Shown here piece after piece: positions 34,864 through 47,430 of a stretch of 64,000 bases of DNA. A program made the translations under genes and the position numbers. Position 1 is the first letter of the stretch. Each line of letters opens with the position of its first letter. Where the stretch lies: NCBI GenBank assembly GCA_016165875.1, contig JABBOT010000005.1, positions 29,531,943-29,595,942 of the forward strand, given 5' to 3'. This DNA is from Acanthopleura granulata (lineage: Eukaryota > Mollusca > Polyplacophora > Chitonida > Chitonidae). The notes under the pieces were generated by a model, which was not told the origin of the DNA, ran no database searches, and worked only from the letters and a program-made list of their open reading frames with translations.

Positions 34864-35911
34864 GTTTGCCGGTATAGCTTACTTAAGTAACATTCACGCT
34901 TATGTGATCCGTACCAGTATACGCTTGTCTATGTAAAGTGCAAAACGTCATGGTTTTTGAACCAGGCATTTTGTTCCCATCAGTGTACAGACAGGCATTG
35001 TTGGAAGTACTGGACACCTGGCTTTTGTGCAGGTGATGAATGCAGCCGTCATACGTACTGGTACCAACACCAATCACAGAACCTCTCCCTCTTCCCACAG
35101 AATCATCAGCAATTAATATTGATACGGTTGTATTGCAGGCTGTATATTGTTCGGCTTATTCATGATTAATAACTGCACCTATATTGGACACGGCAGTGTA
35201 CAGTCTACAACCAGCCCGGGGCGAAAGCTACGGTTGCCATCCGCTACAACAGCCTAACCCACTCAGGGAAATGAGTCGCTACACGCACAAGCCACGCCTC
35301 ACTTTGGTCGCTGTCTCCTGCTTCATCCAGATTTTACCTGTCCGTCACAGGTAGCGAACTACACGCCATTGATCATGGGGAACCTCAAAGAAGCTGTCGG
35401 GAAGCAATGACCCAATGTCCACCACCAGACCAGGCAGGAAGCAAATATCCACCCAGATCCACAATCGATGTAGATATCAACTCGATCGTTCGCTTCCTGA
35501 TGAGATAATGATGAACTTATATATTGCGCACAGGTTTCCAGAGAGCGTAAAAATTATGTGTCTGGTTGTGCAATTAATGATAAAAGTCTCATTGGCATTG
35601 TAATTCACAATGAAGAGAACCACAACGATTAAGCTATACAGCTTTGGCCACACATTCTGATATTTAAGACTCTATTCTAACCTGCTACAAACGATTTGCC
35701 ACTGTACAGTTGTGCATAATACTTTACAATATATATGTAAAGTGCACAGTTAAAGCTGCACTCAAAAGTAAGAAACATTACCAGTGTAAAGGATCATCAT
35801 ATAGAGACTTCGATGTTTCAGGAATATAACTTAGCAAGACAGTGTACAGTTGACTTGTTGTCATTCTTTTCACTTTGAGCCCATTAGCATTTACCTGTGT
35901 CAGACAGAACT

Positions 35912-36136
35912 CTCGCTAACCGTTAGAGCAGTGGTTCACTAAGACTGTTAGTCTCTCGGCTAATAAGGTCGCGTGTTCGAATCCAGGCTTAGCTGTGTCG
36001 GCTCCGGCTTCATGTCCGGTGGTGTGGTCAGGTAATTTGCAATGGGTCTTTCTGTACTCCTTGCACTCCCAGTTTGTCAGCTAATAAACCTTTCCATCGC
36101 CATAAATATGACGTGTGAATTTAAATGCAAATAAAA
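35912..36136 (+). mobile_element. tRNA-derived SINE of a third type
   Basis: The head is tRNA-like. A good B-box, gtgttcgaatccagg (about 35962-35976), lies downstream of an A-box-like segment tggttcactaag. The body follows (gtcggctccggcttcatg, gtggtgtggtcaggtaa), ending with ccatcgccataaatatgac and an A-rich aaatgcaaataaaacaaac tail. This order of tRNA head, unrelated body and A-rich tail is typical of SINEs. The 3' phrase resembles SINE tails I know from bivalves. It is not a functional tRNA gene because the acceptor stem cannot be closed. Confidence 0.65.
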
Positions 36137-36444
36137 CAAACTTTAAAAAAAAGCTGGACGGAGGAACATTACATATTTAATTAAAATTCAAAAGAACAAA
36201 GATTTTGAATTTGTGGTGAAGGCGAAATCATTTTAAAAATATATTGACTCTGGATGGTTTCCTGTTCTTTCCCGTATTTTTGGTAAACAGAAGACACACA
36301 AACAAACCGTCTTAGCAAATTAGCATGCAAGGTTTAGATCACGTTTACAATGAGCAAAAACATATCGTAATTACCAGACAATATCCAATGAGCTTCCGCT
36401 GGATATTTACTGTACCGATTGAGTGAATATGAAGGAGCTAAGTA

Positions 36445-36526
36445 TATGTACACATAAATGCTGTATCGTGTATCGTGTAAAAAATATGTGTACACATGAA
36501 TGCTGTATCATGTGTCGTGTAAAAAA
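36445..36526. repeat. Two-unit ~41-bp direct repeat
   Basis: The sequence tgtacacataaatgctgtat followed by cgtgtatcgtgtaaaaaa is repeated at once as gtgtacacatgaatgctgta, tcatgtgtcgtgtaaaaaa. A simple tandem duplication with few differences. Confidence 0.75.
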
Positions 36527-36654
36527 TTTCATGCAAACTTTTTTAATTGTTTATTGTATTTTTCCTCCCTACTCTAGCCACCTGTGGAGGTAAAGCCACC
36601 ACAGAGTCAGCGTGAAACAGATTCCAACACTCAACTCAACAGTTAGTGGGGGGA

Positions 36655-36715
36655 TTTTTTTACCCAGTTCTGCTTAAACCATGGTGCTAGGGGCGTGTAA
36701 GATGCTCCTCTTTAA
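36655..36715. repeat. Short dispersed motif, copy 1 of 3
   Basis: tttacccagttctgcttaaa followed by ccatggtgctaggggcgtg resembles segments at about 37012-37090 and 60232-60320. It may be the conserved end of an uncharacterised repeat. Confidence 0.4.
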
Positions 36716-37011
36716 GCATGAATAGTAGCAGGAAAACCCCAACTGGGATAAAATGACAAGTGGTCGGCTTTCATCGGCCACGTGTTACAGCCACCGCACT
36801 TGTCTTCATTGCTGTGGTTTAACTCTCCATTTTGTAGTCTTCTGTACTGTTCTCCTGCATAAAGATTCTGTTGATAGACTAAACATTCGCGTGGCTTGGT
36901 CCCTTTAATTTATTTTCATGTGACTGTGTGTCAGATGTTATGAGAACATAGCAATTTAAATAATTCTAGACAAGCTACGTTTCAATAAATTGCAAATAAC
37001 ACCACTTCAAT

Positions 37012-37090
37012 TTTTATACCTAATTTTGGTTAAACCATGGTGTTAGGGGGTGTCTGAGTTGTTACTTGTGAGCATTTACAAGAAGAGTTA
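37012..37090. repeat. Short dispersed motif, copy 2 of 3
   Basis: tttttatacctaattttggt, taaaccatggtgttaggggg and tgtgagcatttacaagaag parallel both other copies. The last segment matches the copy at 60.3 kb (gcgaatatttacgcatttac) better than it matches the copy at 36.7 kb. Confidence 0.4.
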
Positions 37091-38589
37091 TAATGATGTT
37101 CTCACTGAGGAAAATTGACAACATGAAATATTTCCCTGAGTACCTGTGACCATTGTCAAGTACCATGCAGTCATCTCTGGTTTTATTCTCTGCCATGTAG
37201 TCTAATATAAGTGTTTTATGCAGCATCTGTAAGTGTTCACGGCAAATGGAAGATGTTCCAGGCAATTTCTTGAAACCAACACCGTGTCGAGAAACGCTAA
37301 AACTGGTAAAACTATACACGTCAGTTCAACCAGGGGTGTAAGTTAATATATTTTACACATTATTACTCATTTTTTTTCCACAGTGAGAGCAACAAAACAT
37401 ATCAGTGCGATAATGCGTAGTAGTTTAGCACGATTGGCGTCATGTTGACGATTATTTCGAGGTCAGTCTCGTCTTTTGTTGGACTGGTGTTCTCAGCGTG
37501 AACATGGTTTTTGAGCTATAGCTGGCTATAACGAGTTTTCAAAAACAACATTCAAGATGACCAACCCAGTTACAGAATATTGACAAACAGTGAACCAATA
37601 ATAAGACCACTTTACAACGTCGAGTTTTAAGTTTTATGCTTGACCCGTTTGGAACGTAAATCTAAGGATTTGTCATTTCGCATCTGGTCGCGTGCACGAT
37701 ATATTATTTGAACTTGGTCTTTCCCTTGTCTCACTTCAGTTTTCCCATGTAGGTTGTGTAACCGGAATAGATTCCTGTTCAAATGGAAAACCTTAAACAA
37801 AGAGAAAACACAACTACCCAGTATATTTCAAAGATCCAAATGAAATGATTTTTCAAAATAAAACGTGTCAAACTTCTTCCATTGTGACAGAGATTTATTT
37901 GGACAGATATGCCACCAAATCTGGTAGTAAAACGTATTTATTTGTCAATGTATCGTGGAAGTCAGTATTTCCTTTAAGCGGTATACTTATCATCATATCG
38001 GAGTAACATCAATTATAACGTTACCAGTTAACCGAATCGTTATCCGTCCATATATATGGATATTGCTTAACACGCCAATCTATATTCCGGCCAGTGAATT
38101 AATACAAATGGAATATCATTAGGCTCTTCGTTAGATTGATTGTTTGCTTGGGGTTAACGTCATTTCCAGTATTGCATCATAACTCGATCTTGTATCCCTG
38201 TATCAAGCCGCTCCCATTGGTGACATATTTATCGTAGGCCACTGTCTGTAGTGATCGCCGCTCCCAAACATCATGTATGTGAGGCACCACTCTGTCACAG
38301 TGCGAAAGCACCAAGACCACCAGTTCCTGGTCTATCCTGTACATCATATGTATGGCAATCATCAAGCCAGGAAGTAAAATCCCCACTTTTTATCATCTCG
38401 CGTTGAGATTAATTTAAAAGAGAACTCACAATGAGCGTTTCAATAAAATCTTATTCTTTGACAAAAATGTGAGGCTATATTTTCTACTTAGTTTACAGAG
38501 GAGTTTATTTCTTTTGTTTATATGTCGTATGCGACTCATGCTAAACTTACATTAGCGGTGCATAGCCTTGTAAATGGTAGACATATCTG

Positions 38590-39005
38590 AACCATATGCG
38601 TATATGCATCTGGCTCATGCATCTTTCTCTGTAGAGTTTGCGTCATCATCTGCAATGTGCGTCTGTACCTTTGTACCGAGAACATTTACCTGTTCTGTGT
38701 GTACTTATTCACCCCAGGAGATGTATACACATTATATACACTTTGAATATTTACTCCTGGAATGTGGATGAATATACACTGTGATACCCATGAGAAAATT
38801 AATCATATATTACATCTACATTTAGCCATGATATGTGTATGCATCAATACGTGTACACTCTGAGGAGTTACCTTTGGGATATGCATGGGCGTATACGCTG
38901 TGGACATTTACCTATGAGATGTGTACGCACACACACTGTGAGCCTTTAACCAGGCCGTGTGTATGTACATATATACACTGTAAACCTTTATCCAGGAGAC
39001 TAGCA
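38590..39005. repeat. Degenerate ~40-bp tandem repeat
   Basis: Units such as tgtgtatgtacatatataca followed by ctgtaaacctttatccagga recur with variation: tgtgtacgcacacacactgt/gagcctttaaccaggccg and tatgcatgggcgtatacgct/gtggacatttacctatgaga. Upstream units become progressively less recognisable. Two short plus-strand open frames here are repeat-derived. Confidence 0.6.
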
Positions 39006-39698
39006 CATTACGTCCACGGTGGGTTTTCATGGCTGAGATGCCTAAAACGAATAGTCAGACAACGAATGATGTGATAATTAGATAATAATCTGATCTTGCT
39101 TAATCATGAGACCAGACCCCTCAGGACCTCAGCCCCTCCCACCCCCTTACATTCAGCCTGTCGACTTCGCGCCCCCAGCACTCCTGGCAGTGTTTCTCAA
39201 CTTGAACCTTTTCAGCGACTTCCCGCCCAGGCGTTATTTATAGCACCCACTTGATCCGCCAATTGTTGTCAAAATATATCGCCGGGTTCCGCTTCCATTC
39301 AGCAGAACGACCGTCTATAGAAATCAGTTGAATATTTCTATTTAAAAGCTACAGGGGTGAAGTTTTGTTCACATTTACCGCATTCTCTATTTGAATTCGT
39401 GCTCCTTCTGAGCATTTTGCAGCACAACAACCCTTTAGCTGCACTTTCGGCAACTGCGGCGGAAGGTATGCTTATAGGAACGTTCAACACCCAGAAAGAA
39501 ACTATGCTGTTAAGGTATATTCTCAAACGTGTGTCAGAAACACTGACACATATACGCCGTTTTCTGGTGTAATCTTTTAATATACAACTAACATATTCAT
39601 TTCGTTGTCTGTCAATCCGTGTCTACCCAGTTAGTACAGAAATTATCTCCACAAGTGGTCTCCCGTACACAACCGGTGGAACTCCGAAAATGGAAGAC

Positions 39699-39774
39699 TT
39701 CACTGTGACTCAATATCGCGGCATTTTATTTTGTCATGGCAAAATAAAATGCCGAAATACTGAGTCACAATGAA
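39699..39774. repeat. Near-perfect 76-bp hairpin (35-bp arms, 6-nt loop)
   Basis: The left arm (39699-39733: ttcactgtgactcaatatcg, cggcattttattttg) is the reverse complement of the right arm (39740-39774) with about four mismatches, separated by tcatgg. Such a compact foldback is either a tiny MITE-like element or a snap-back insertion. The arms contain TGACTCA, an AP-1-type motif. No flanking duplication is obvious. Confidence 0.85.
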
Positions 39775-41057
39775 AACAGAGTTGCACTGCCTGTACATTA
39801 TGCGAAACCTACCAGTGGTACTGCAGGATATTCTCAGATAGCGTGTGATTATGATAGTAGACTTGAAATGATACAAGACTCACGACAGTCTTCTCAAACA
39901 TAACAGAACCGGGAAGTAAATGTAATTCATTTTGATGATGAGTCAAGAGAGAACAACCTTCGTCACGTTGTACTCGTTATCATACCTCGGCCTCTGTTCT
40001 ATAGCAGAATATTTTCTTGACCACGTCAGTTCTTGTACGAGAAATGTGATTTTCCATCGTGTGCAGTAATGCGATTTCAGCTGTTGGTTTTAAAGAAAAA
40101 CATACAGAATTTTGTTGGTGTTTCATATATGTATTTTTCTGTCATACGCCTCTGTTTAATGCACATCCATGTCCATGCCTTTATCATTTTGACGTTGGCA
40201 CGCTGCATATTGTACGTTAAAGGATCTTGATCCCTAAACTAAGAAATGGATATGCGTGACCAACACGCGAATAATCCTAAAGCCAAAGCTTGAAATGAAA
40301 CTAGTAACTGCATGTTGTAGTTAAAGCGAACATGCAGTTTGAAATAATATGTCGTTTCAACGTAGAGAATTTCTACTATGAACATGTACGAAAAGTAAGA
40401 GATGGTAAATTACAGATGGGAACATTTCTTTCAGTTAATTACAATCGTATGTAAGAAAAAACAAACTTTTGCATATACATGCTCAATTTCCCGAGAAGGC
40501 GGGCAAACGTTCTTGTGAAAACACGTCTGTGTCCCGTAGACTGCTTTGTTTGCAAAATGACGTCGAGATGTCAACATTTATTTTCCAGCATTTATTTTAT
40601 GATCCAGGTTAGATTTTCGTTCCAACAACGTGTCTGTGTGATCAGTTACCATTTCAAATGTTGGTCTTCAAGATAAATGACCATCCAAAATCAATGTTAC
40701 CTTCCCCAGCAAGACCAGCAAAGCCACGCATGAAACTATCTTAACCATCTTAATATATCTTGTTCAAGCAAGGGAATGAGGTGAAATATTTTATCCTGCG
40801 TAGGGGTTTATAGTATCCAATATAATGACATTATAAATTCCACCATAGATTTGTTAACAACAATTGATTCGTATAGCCTTCAAGTACACAGATCAATCTT
40901 TTATGCCTGTTACGTGTAGGACGTTATTACTCAAATCCTTGGAGTGCAGAGGTATGCCGTAGAAATACGGACGGATTTATATCAACAACTGTATGGTGAA
41001 CAGCGACGCTAACGTGATTCCTCCCCGGCGTCTGTTGTGGCAGAGGTTCCCCGGCCG

Positions 41058-41065
41058 TGACGTCA
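41058..41065. promoter_or_regulatory. Isolated CRE palindrome in a GC-richer patch
   Basis: TGACGTCA sits within cggccgtgacgtcaccagtc, a GC- and CpG-richer patch of about 180 bp (40990-41170). A good donor-like cgcatgaggtgagtgggag follows near 41193. This could be a promoter with a 5' exon, but a single 8-mer is at chance level for the window. Confidence 0.2.
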
Positions 41066-43317
41066 CCAGTCGGCAACAGTTGCGTGAGCAACGGACAGTT
41101 CTCAGTGGTTATACAATAAGGACAGGGGAGTTCCTCCAGTCTGACTTTTGTAGGCGCGAAACAGGAGTACATGAGAGAAGAAATACCGCATGAGGTGAGT
41201 GGGAGATTACTTATACGTATCAGGCTCCTTTAGATTCCCCTTTCATGCAACGCAAACTTCACGGTCGGTTAGTTTATTGCCTATAGGCAGGATTAAAAAT
41301 TACATCCAGGGAGAACAGCAAAAGTATTTGCGTACCATATATGGTGGTAGCGCGGCCCCAGGAAGACTTGTATGGCACATATATCTACTTGGCTCTGCCA
41401 AGACTCTTCCTTAACTCCGCAGCAAATTTGCCTTAAACAATGAAAATCCACCAGTTTAAGACAGCGATGAACGACACTGAACTGGTTTCCATTCAGTAAA
41501 AATATTTAAGAATTTACATATAATAATTAAAAAGACTTTAGTTGTTTGGGTTGATGTTGGAAACGAAACACGGCTATGTTTCACTACGAAAATATTTTAT
41601 GTTTGCAAAGATTGCCAAACTATGCATGTCTTAGTATTTTACAGAATATGTACGTCCGTGGTAATGGGATAACTTGTTCAAAATCATTCACATTCCAGAG
41701 TGACGGTATATTCTTCTTTCTTTTCGTTTTTTCTTTCATTTCATTGTGATTATTATTTATATTTTGAAAGCATTCCATGGATAACGTAACCGGCATAAGC
41801 CTGCTGTTCATGTATACACATATGCATGCGTGATTAATACGTCGGGGCGTCACGCTTGAAATCTTCTCACTTTGTTACGTGTGCTAAATAAATCGCTTGG
41901 CAGCTCAAACATTACCTAAAATTGTAATTAACAGGTAAAGTTCCTGCAGGCAAATGCTTAACAAATTGCTTACTTCACGAAACCATAGACTGTGACCTCG
42001 TACTTTGCCTTCTACACTTTATTATGCATTGTTGCTGATTTCCCAACCGTGAAATGCGCAAACAAGCAAACACGCCTTCTTATAATTAAGACAGTCTCCT
42101 TTCAAACAAATTCAGACGTTTTTTTTTTTGTAATGGTTTATGCAAAACTGGAGTGTATGTTTTAATACAGCGTCTTCAAGCGTGTCGATGGGATATGACA
42201 TCTACATGAATGCAATCCTAGATATAATTAAAACCGATTCTAGACTTCCCCTGCTACAGATATTCAACCGAGGCTGTATTTATCAAGTAATGTTAATGTG
42301 TGTTTTAGTTTTACCCACATGTTTCGCACTGCACTATTGTTTTACTCCGCTATAGCAGTTATCTCCTTATCATATTTAAAACCGAGTGAATGAAACAGGA
42401 TAAATTTAGAGTTATTTCTCTTCTCATGCTTTAGCGAAGGTAAAGAAACAAATTGTTGAAACAGTTTACTTTTAACACCCTGCGGCAGGAGGATTTCTCA
42501 TCAATCACCAGAAACACTGAAACGATACCTCTGTACATACCATAGAGAACATTAAATCTTCCTGATATAGTGGATGACATACAATGTATATATAGAGAAT
42601 ATACTCAAGACATACGTTATTCTCAGAAAAATCCGCCTTGGGTATGCATTGAAACAGTAGCACAGAAATGATAAGCCTACCTCTGTACATACCAACATTA
42701 ATACCATAGAGATCTTTCTGACATTGTGTTTGATAAATAGAATATACTAAATACGTAACATTTTCTGGGGGAAACATCCGTGTGTAGTACGCACAACACG
42801 TATATGGTTTTTCTTTCTTTCTTTCAAGGGATTGTAAAAACTACACCTGAATACAGAATGACCGAGCTCCATAGTTGATAATATGGCTGTGTAAATACGG
42901 GGCTCGTCAGTGAAGTATGTTCGGACCAAACACCCAATGAACTAATTGTTAAAGTATAAATTAAGCGTTAAATATATCCAAAACACGAAATTTATTAATT
43001 TTTTGTTAATTGTAGTTATAGCTTAATATATATCTGGTTTATAGTTTATTAGACATCTGATTGTCCATATATGTCTTTTTGAGAAGGTACGGGTTTCAGT
43101 CAAGATGAAGATCTGCCTGGTTATATCGATGATTGTTTGTACAACTTAGAAATTACTAGTAAAGTAAAACAACATTAAAACGCTTCTGTTTACCTGATTT
43201 TTTGTGAAAGTTGCCTGTCGGTGTATATGTACATGTATTAAAACAGAATCAACAAACTTGGTTCCAATATAAATTTAACGTTGAGAATAAAACTGCATTT
43301 TCCATGAAATGATGTAA

Positions 43318-43341
43318 ATAAATAAGTAAGTAAATAAATTC
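43318..43341. repeat. (AAATAAGT)-type microsatellite
   Basis: aaataaataagtaagtaaat: a short tetranucleotide tract. Confidence 0.7.
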
Positions 43342-44178
43342 ATAAAAAAGTAAAACAATGGTTGTTCAAAAATCTGCCAATCTGTAGAAACTAGTAGCCT
43401 GTAAATCTATAAGGTTTGCCTCTTTAATACTATCAGTCAAATAATTTCAGTGCTAAGTAGATGTTGCTGTAACCACGTTGTTAATACAGGTTGAGTGACC
43501 TCTACAGGATGACCATTCACACCAAGGACACTCATGACGAGATAAGGCTCAAAACATTGGTAGGGTTTTAAGGTGGACCCCCTATTCGATACGCCCTTTT
43601 ATCATATAGGTATCAAAATGTGCATATTTCATCATATTGTCGACCGCCGGGTGAGCCGTTCTTACCATGGCTGAACAAGTTTGCTTTATATTTCTGTTGA
43701 ATATTCGCCCATTAAGCTGAAGTTAATATTACAAAGCGTGGCGCTGCTCAGAGTGGCCTAGAGGCCTGTAAAAACGAAGGTGGCTTGGGGCAGGCGATCG
43801 TTATCAGCTAGATACCACATATAAAGTCCACAATCAGGAAAAATTGTGTGGCTGGCTAGAAAAATGAATGCAGCGAAACATGCGAAAACTTGAATTTCTA
43901 GTCCCGTAGGCAGCCAACCGAAAACAGTAGAAAACCGGCACAATGGGTCCTTTATATACCACGGGCTCACGATCAACGTCAGTGATCGCGCGAACCGAAT
44001 ACAGGGCTGGAAGGTGTCGTCTGTGCTCAGTGATTTTCCTATTTATGTAGGTCATTGGCTTCACCATTTCACAGGTCGCCTACCTGGGCTAGCAGTGGCC
44101 ACTCGGTGGACGGTCACCTAGGACACAGGTACCGTTCTTTTCTGCTACCCTTTATGGATGACTTCTGTTTGATCTTAC

Positions 44179-44357
44179 CGGCATCTTCACCTTGGGTCAC
44201 AGCCACGAGGTACACCAGGTAGGTGAAAGACAGTGGACGTAGCCCGTAATGGTTTACCTTTGCTTGTTTCGTTCTACTGTCATGTTTTGGGCCGAGGTGG
44301 TCAGAGGCAGTGACTGAAGCTTTGGATCCCTCCCAGTTCTTCACACGCGCCCCGTAG
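44179..44357 (-). CDS. Candidate internal exon, unknown product
   Basis: The minus strand has a long pyrimidine-rich run (attctgctgtctttctg and gacgtctacacgtag) ending in AG. An open frame of 59 full codons follows, then a strong donor (gatgccg|gtaagatc). The peptide starts YGARVKNWEGSKASVT and ends with a short hydrophobic stretch in SFTYLVYLVAVTQGEDAG, which could be a partial membrane segment or signal-like region. The patch is GC-richer than its neighbours. No family is recognised. The frame shows no stop for another eight codons upstream of the proposed acceptor, so the exact 5' edge is uncertain. Confidence 0.25.
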
Positions 44358-47300
44358 CTACGTGTAGACGTCAGAGTCAAGTCATCAGAAAGACAGCAGA
44401 ATCTGATGAATTCACGCGTACCTTCTTTAAGCTACAGCTGGACTGAAATCGTGTGTTGAGTAGATGGGTACGACTGCAATTACCTCGAAGTTTCAAATAT
44501 GAGAGAAAACAACCGAGCGGCCCGAATTACGTGCATATCGAGCTGAAAACAAGAACACATTTCACACCAGGCGTGACTAAGTTTTAACCACCTGATCGTA
44601 TCATCTTCTAAAATATTGTGCGTTTTCGAGATGCCCATGGTCACAGAACCCTGTGCGTGCGCTGAAGCTAGATTTCGCGTGATCGGCCGCCATCGAAATT
44701 ATCCAGGCCCAAAATAACGCACGGCAGCTGCTGCCAGTTCATTGTTGCATTTAAAAAAAGTGAAAGTTAGATTAATGACAGTATGGATGGAAAATTAATT
44801 GTAAATCTGTATAAGAAACTCAGCTCATACTGTCATGAAACAGATGTATTTCTTCAAAACTGACCCCGAGGTTCCAGGGACAGGCGGGTGAATCAAGATG
44901 TGATCGGGTTTTCAAAGCCATCCTCATCTTTCAGGTATTTACTTTGGAGACATTGTATAAACATTAGCATATCTTTTCGCGTTGGTGGAGAGTGTTGCAA
45001 GAAATATTCTAACGTTCAGAGATAGTCTTCACGAGTTGCTAGTTAATCGCGAATGCACATGGATGTATTGACTATAAAAGTTTATTTAACGGTGTTAAAG
45101 ATGGATATGTATGAGAATAATGTTACAGCGCACGGCGTGGCTTCAACTGACTCGGCAAATTACCCCTTTCACATGTAATGAGAGAAAAATATGAAAAATG
45201 AGCAAAACTGTGCGTTGATTCGTCAGAAAGTTGTGTACACGTCGAAACTGTTTAATTACCTTTGCCTCACTTGAACACTTGCTGTAAAGAGGTATTCTGT
45301 CTTTTTTTTTAACGCTCCACAAAACTATGACTTAGTGAGATCGGCAAGGCGAATATGTCCTGTGTGGTCGTTGCCGGGAGCAGTTAAAAGCAGGGCCCTG
45401 TATCGAGGATAGAAACATGCTAGCACGCCTGAGGGGCCATGCGAAATGTAGCGTGTCGGAGTCCTGTACATAGGCCGGCACTGCCACCAGCCCACCTCGT
45501 CGTGTCAGTAGACAGGGAAGCTACATGTAGGGTAGACATCACTTGTTTCGCTCTCACTTTTTGTACGATGTTCCGTTTTATTGACTGCATTGCGTCGATT
45601 GCGAAAACTTAAGGTAAAACGTTCCAGTATGTATCTCACATTGCGACTGACATCACGTGTTTAGCACGCTGTTTGTTTCCTGACACTGTGACGGTGAATT
45701 TTTCCTTGTTTGTTTCAGAAACAGCAACTCTGGCAGGCAGGCGAGCTCTAGTTTTGTCTTTGGTTATCTAGCTGTATGATTGTGTTCGATATATCATAAA
45801 GCTAGGTTACCAAAGGCAAAAATGGCGGTTCTGTTCAACTGTGTCGTCGAGAGTCTCCCTACCAGCATTGGACCAGCATAACTCCATCCAGCTGTTCCTG
45901 TTAGCTGTCTCCAGCCCTCGCTGGGCTCTTGCCATTAGACGGACTTAACATTTGTCATAATTATACTCAGCCTATTTATCCCCGGAGCAGATTTGTATCA
46001 GGCCTGTTATGGAGAAAATGGGCAGTATATCTGCTTATCACTTACCACTTGTATGGAAGTAACTGGCGATACCGATTCGCATTTAGGTTTGCCATTTTGA
46101 TAGCAGCTGCACGAAATCTTTGCACTTAAACACCTTTTTGTGACAAATGTGTTGGCCAGACTACCCATGTTATAGTTAGACTTTGAGTAGATAACGTAGA
46201 AATGACTGGTTGACACACGTCTACTGCTGTTCAACTGACAGAGCAGGACTTCTGGGAACAAGACACGGAGCCCAATCATCGGAGATGAGTCAAGGATACA
46301 CATGTACCACACGGTGCCGAGAAATTCCTAGACACGGTTCTGTTAGAATTCGCCGTGGCTTTGCGATTTTAAGGCATATTTGATGGTTGTGACTCATCGT
46401 TTCAAATTTTCTAGTGCATAGAAAGTTTGTATGTTACGGAAAAAAATCAGCGTTACAGTGATGGACTGACTTTCTCTGTTGGTTGTCCCAAACAAGTCTT
46501 TTCTGAGATGTGCGTTTGTAACGGTAAATACGCTTTTCATTCATTATCTTTTAGATAATGTCAGTTTCTAATATCAAACATTCGTTTTCTCTTGATTTTA
46601 TTTTATCTTATTTTATTTTGCTTACTGCTTGTCAGAAATATCATAGTTCATAATGCTGTAGGTTCACGGCGCTTGCTTTCTAGTACCTTCTGATTATCTT
46701 ATTTTAGCAGAAGGTGTACTCTGCAATTAAGCAATGTTTATGCGAAAAAGAAACACATAAAGACATGTACTACAAGAACTGTAGGTTTGTCGCGCATTTT
46801 TGTATTACATTTGTATGTGATAAAGTTAAACGAAACAACATGGGATTAATCCGTTGATCTGAGGGTAATCGCTAAGCCATATTTAGGAATCGAAAAGACA
46901 AGAGAGAATTTGTTTTTCCGAAGTTAGATTCGTCCCATTATTTTAGTTAACCCAATGACGTAACTTGTAAAATGGAGTGTCTGTTAATAATATCTCAGTT
47001 AAAAAGTGCAATGGTTAACAGGTAACAATGAAAACAAATACTTGTGAGTGTTTCGCTGTTCAGCACTAAATGTGGAGCACCTTTCGCTCTGCATCGGATT
47101 ATCTGTCGTAATATATGAGGCGATGTCAAGCCATTTATTTAACACATTTTAAAGGTATTCTGGTTGACATGGTATTAGAGTTACTGGGGTAGAGACTAAA
47201 AACCCATTAACCAATCCCCTGTAGCCAGGTGTAAACGAAGAACTGAGAGATCTAGTTAACCATATTAACCACCGATGGCTATTGTACCTCATAACAGAAG

Positions 47301-47430
47301 ATTTCTATTCAACTTGGAGTTATTTTCCATTTTTCTGAGGAATTATTGTATTTCCTTGATCATTATGAAACTTGTTCCTTTGCAACTGAATGCGGCCCGC
47401 ACCCCTTTCTCTCCACTTTTGTCTCTTCAC
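44358..47430. other. GC-richer patches but no firm gene
   Basis: Patches at 44.6-44.75 and 45.35-45.55 kb are GC-richer. At 45821 a caaaaatggcggttctg sequence is both a good start context (19-codon frame) and a YY1-type motif. Nothing here is strong enough to call. Confidence 0.4.

Larger units (their letters stand above)
32297..35911. other. No recognisable gene; low-complexity tracts
   Basis: Very AT-rich up to about 34.9 kb, with the poly-T and A-rich tracts listed separately. A GC-richer patch at 35.2-35.5 kb has an open plus frame of 78 codons directly after an in-frame TGA, with no recognisable motif. Confidence 0.45.
39776..43750. other. No recognisable gene
   Basis: Unique-looking DNA. 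The patch at 40.99-41.2 kb is GC-richer and has an open minus frame of about 104 codons plus a CRE. A short inverted repeat (aactgcatgtt/aacatgcagtt) lies near 40.31-40.34 kb. Nothing is firm. Confidence 0.45.

Noticed and set aside
35275..35508. 78-codon GC-richer plus-strand open frame, and an overlapping short ATG frame with a hydrophobic stretch resembling a signal peptide (about 35271-35354)
   Set aside because: Two competing frames, an in-frame TGA immediately upstream of the longer one, and no motif in either. Left as unannotated.
39357..39572. 71-codon plus-strand frame with hydrophobic N-terminal part
   Set aside because: It begins with GTG, not ATG. An acceptor-like site precedes it, but the minus strand is open over the same bases too, and no family is recognisable.
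40305..40340. Short inverted repeat aactgcatgtt/aacatgcagtt
   Set aside because: An 11-bp stem with a 12-nt loop is expected by chance in a window of this size.
40927..41245. About 104-codon open minus-strand frame in a GC-richer patch
   Set aside because: GC-rich patches have fewer stops by chance. No convincing splice sites on that strand and no recognisable domain.
43951..43958. TATATAAA on the minus strand (possible TATA box)
   Set aside because: Such strings are common by chance in AT-rich DNA and no transcript start is identifiable downstream.
45821..45880. Start context aaaaatggcgg with a 19-codon frame, and a YY1-like motif
   Set aside because: Too short and too common to support either a micropeptide or a promoter without other evidence.
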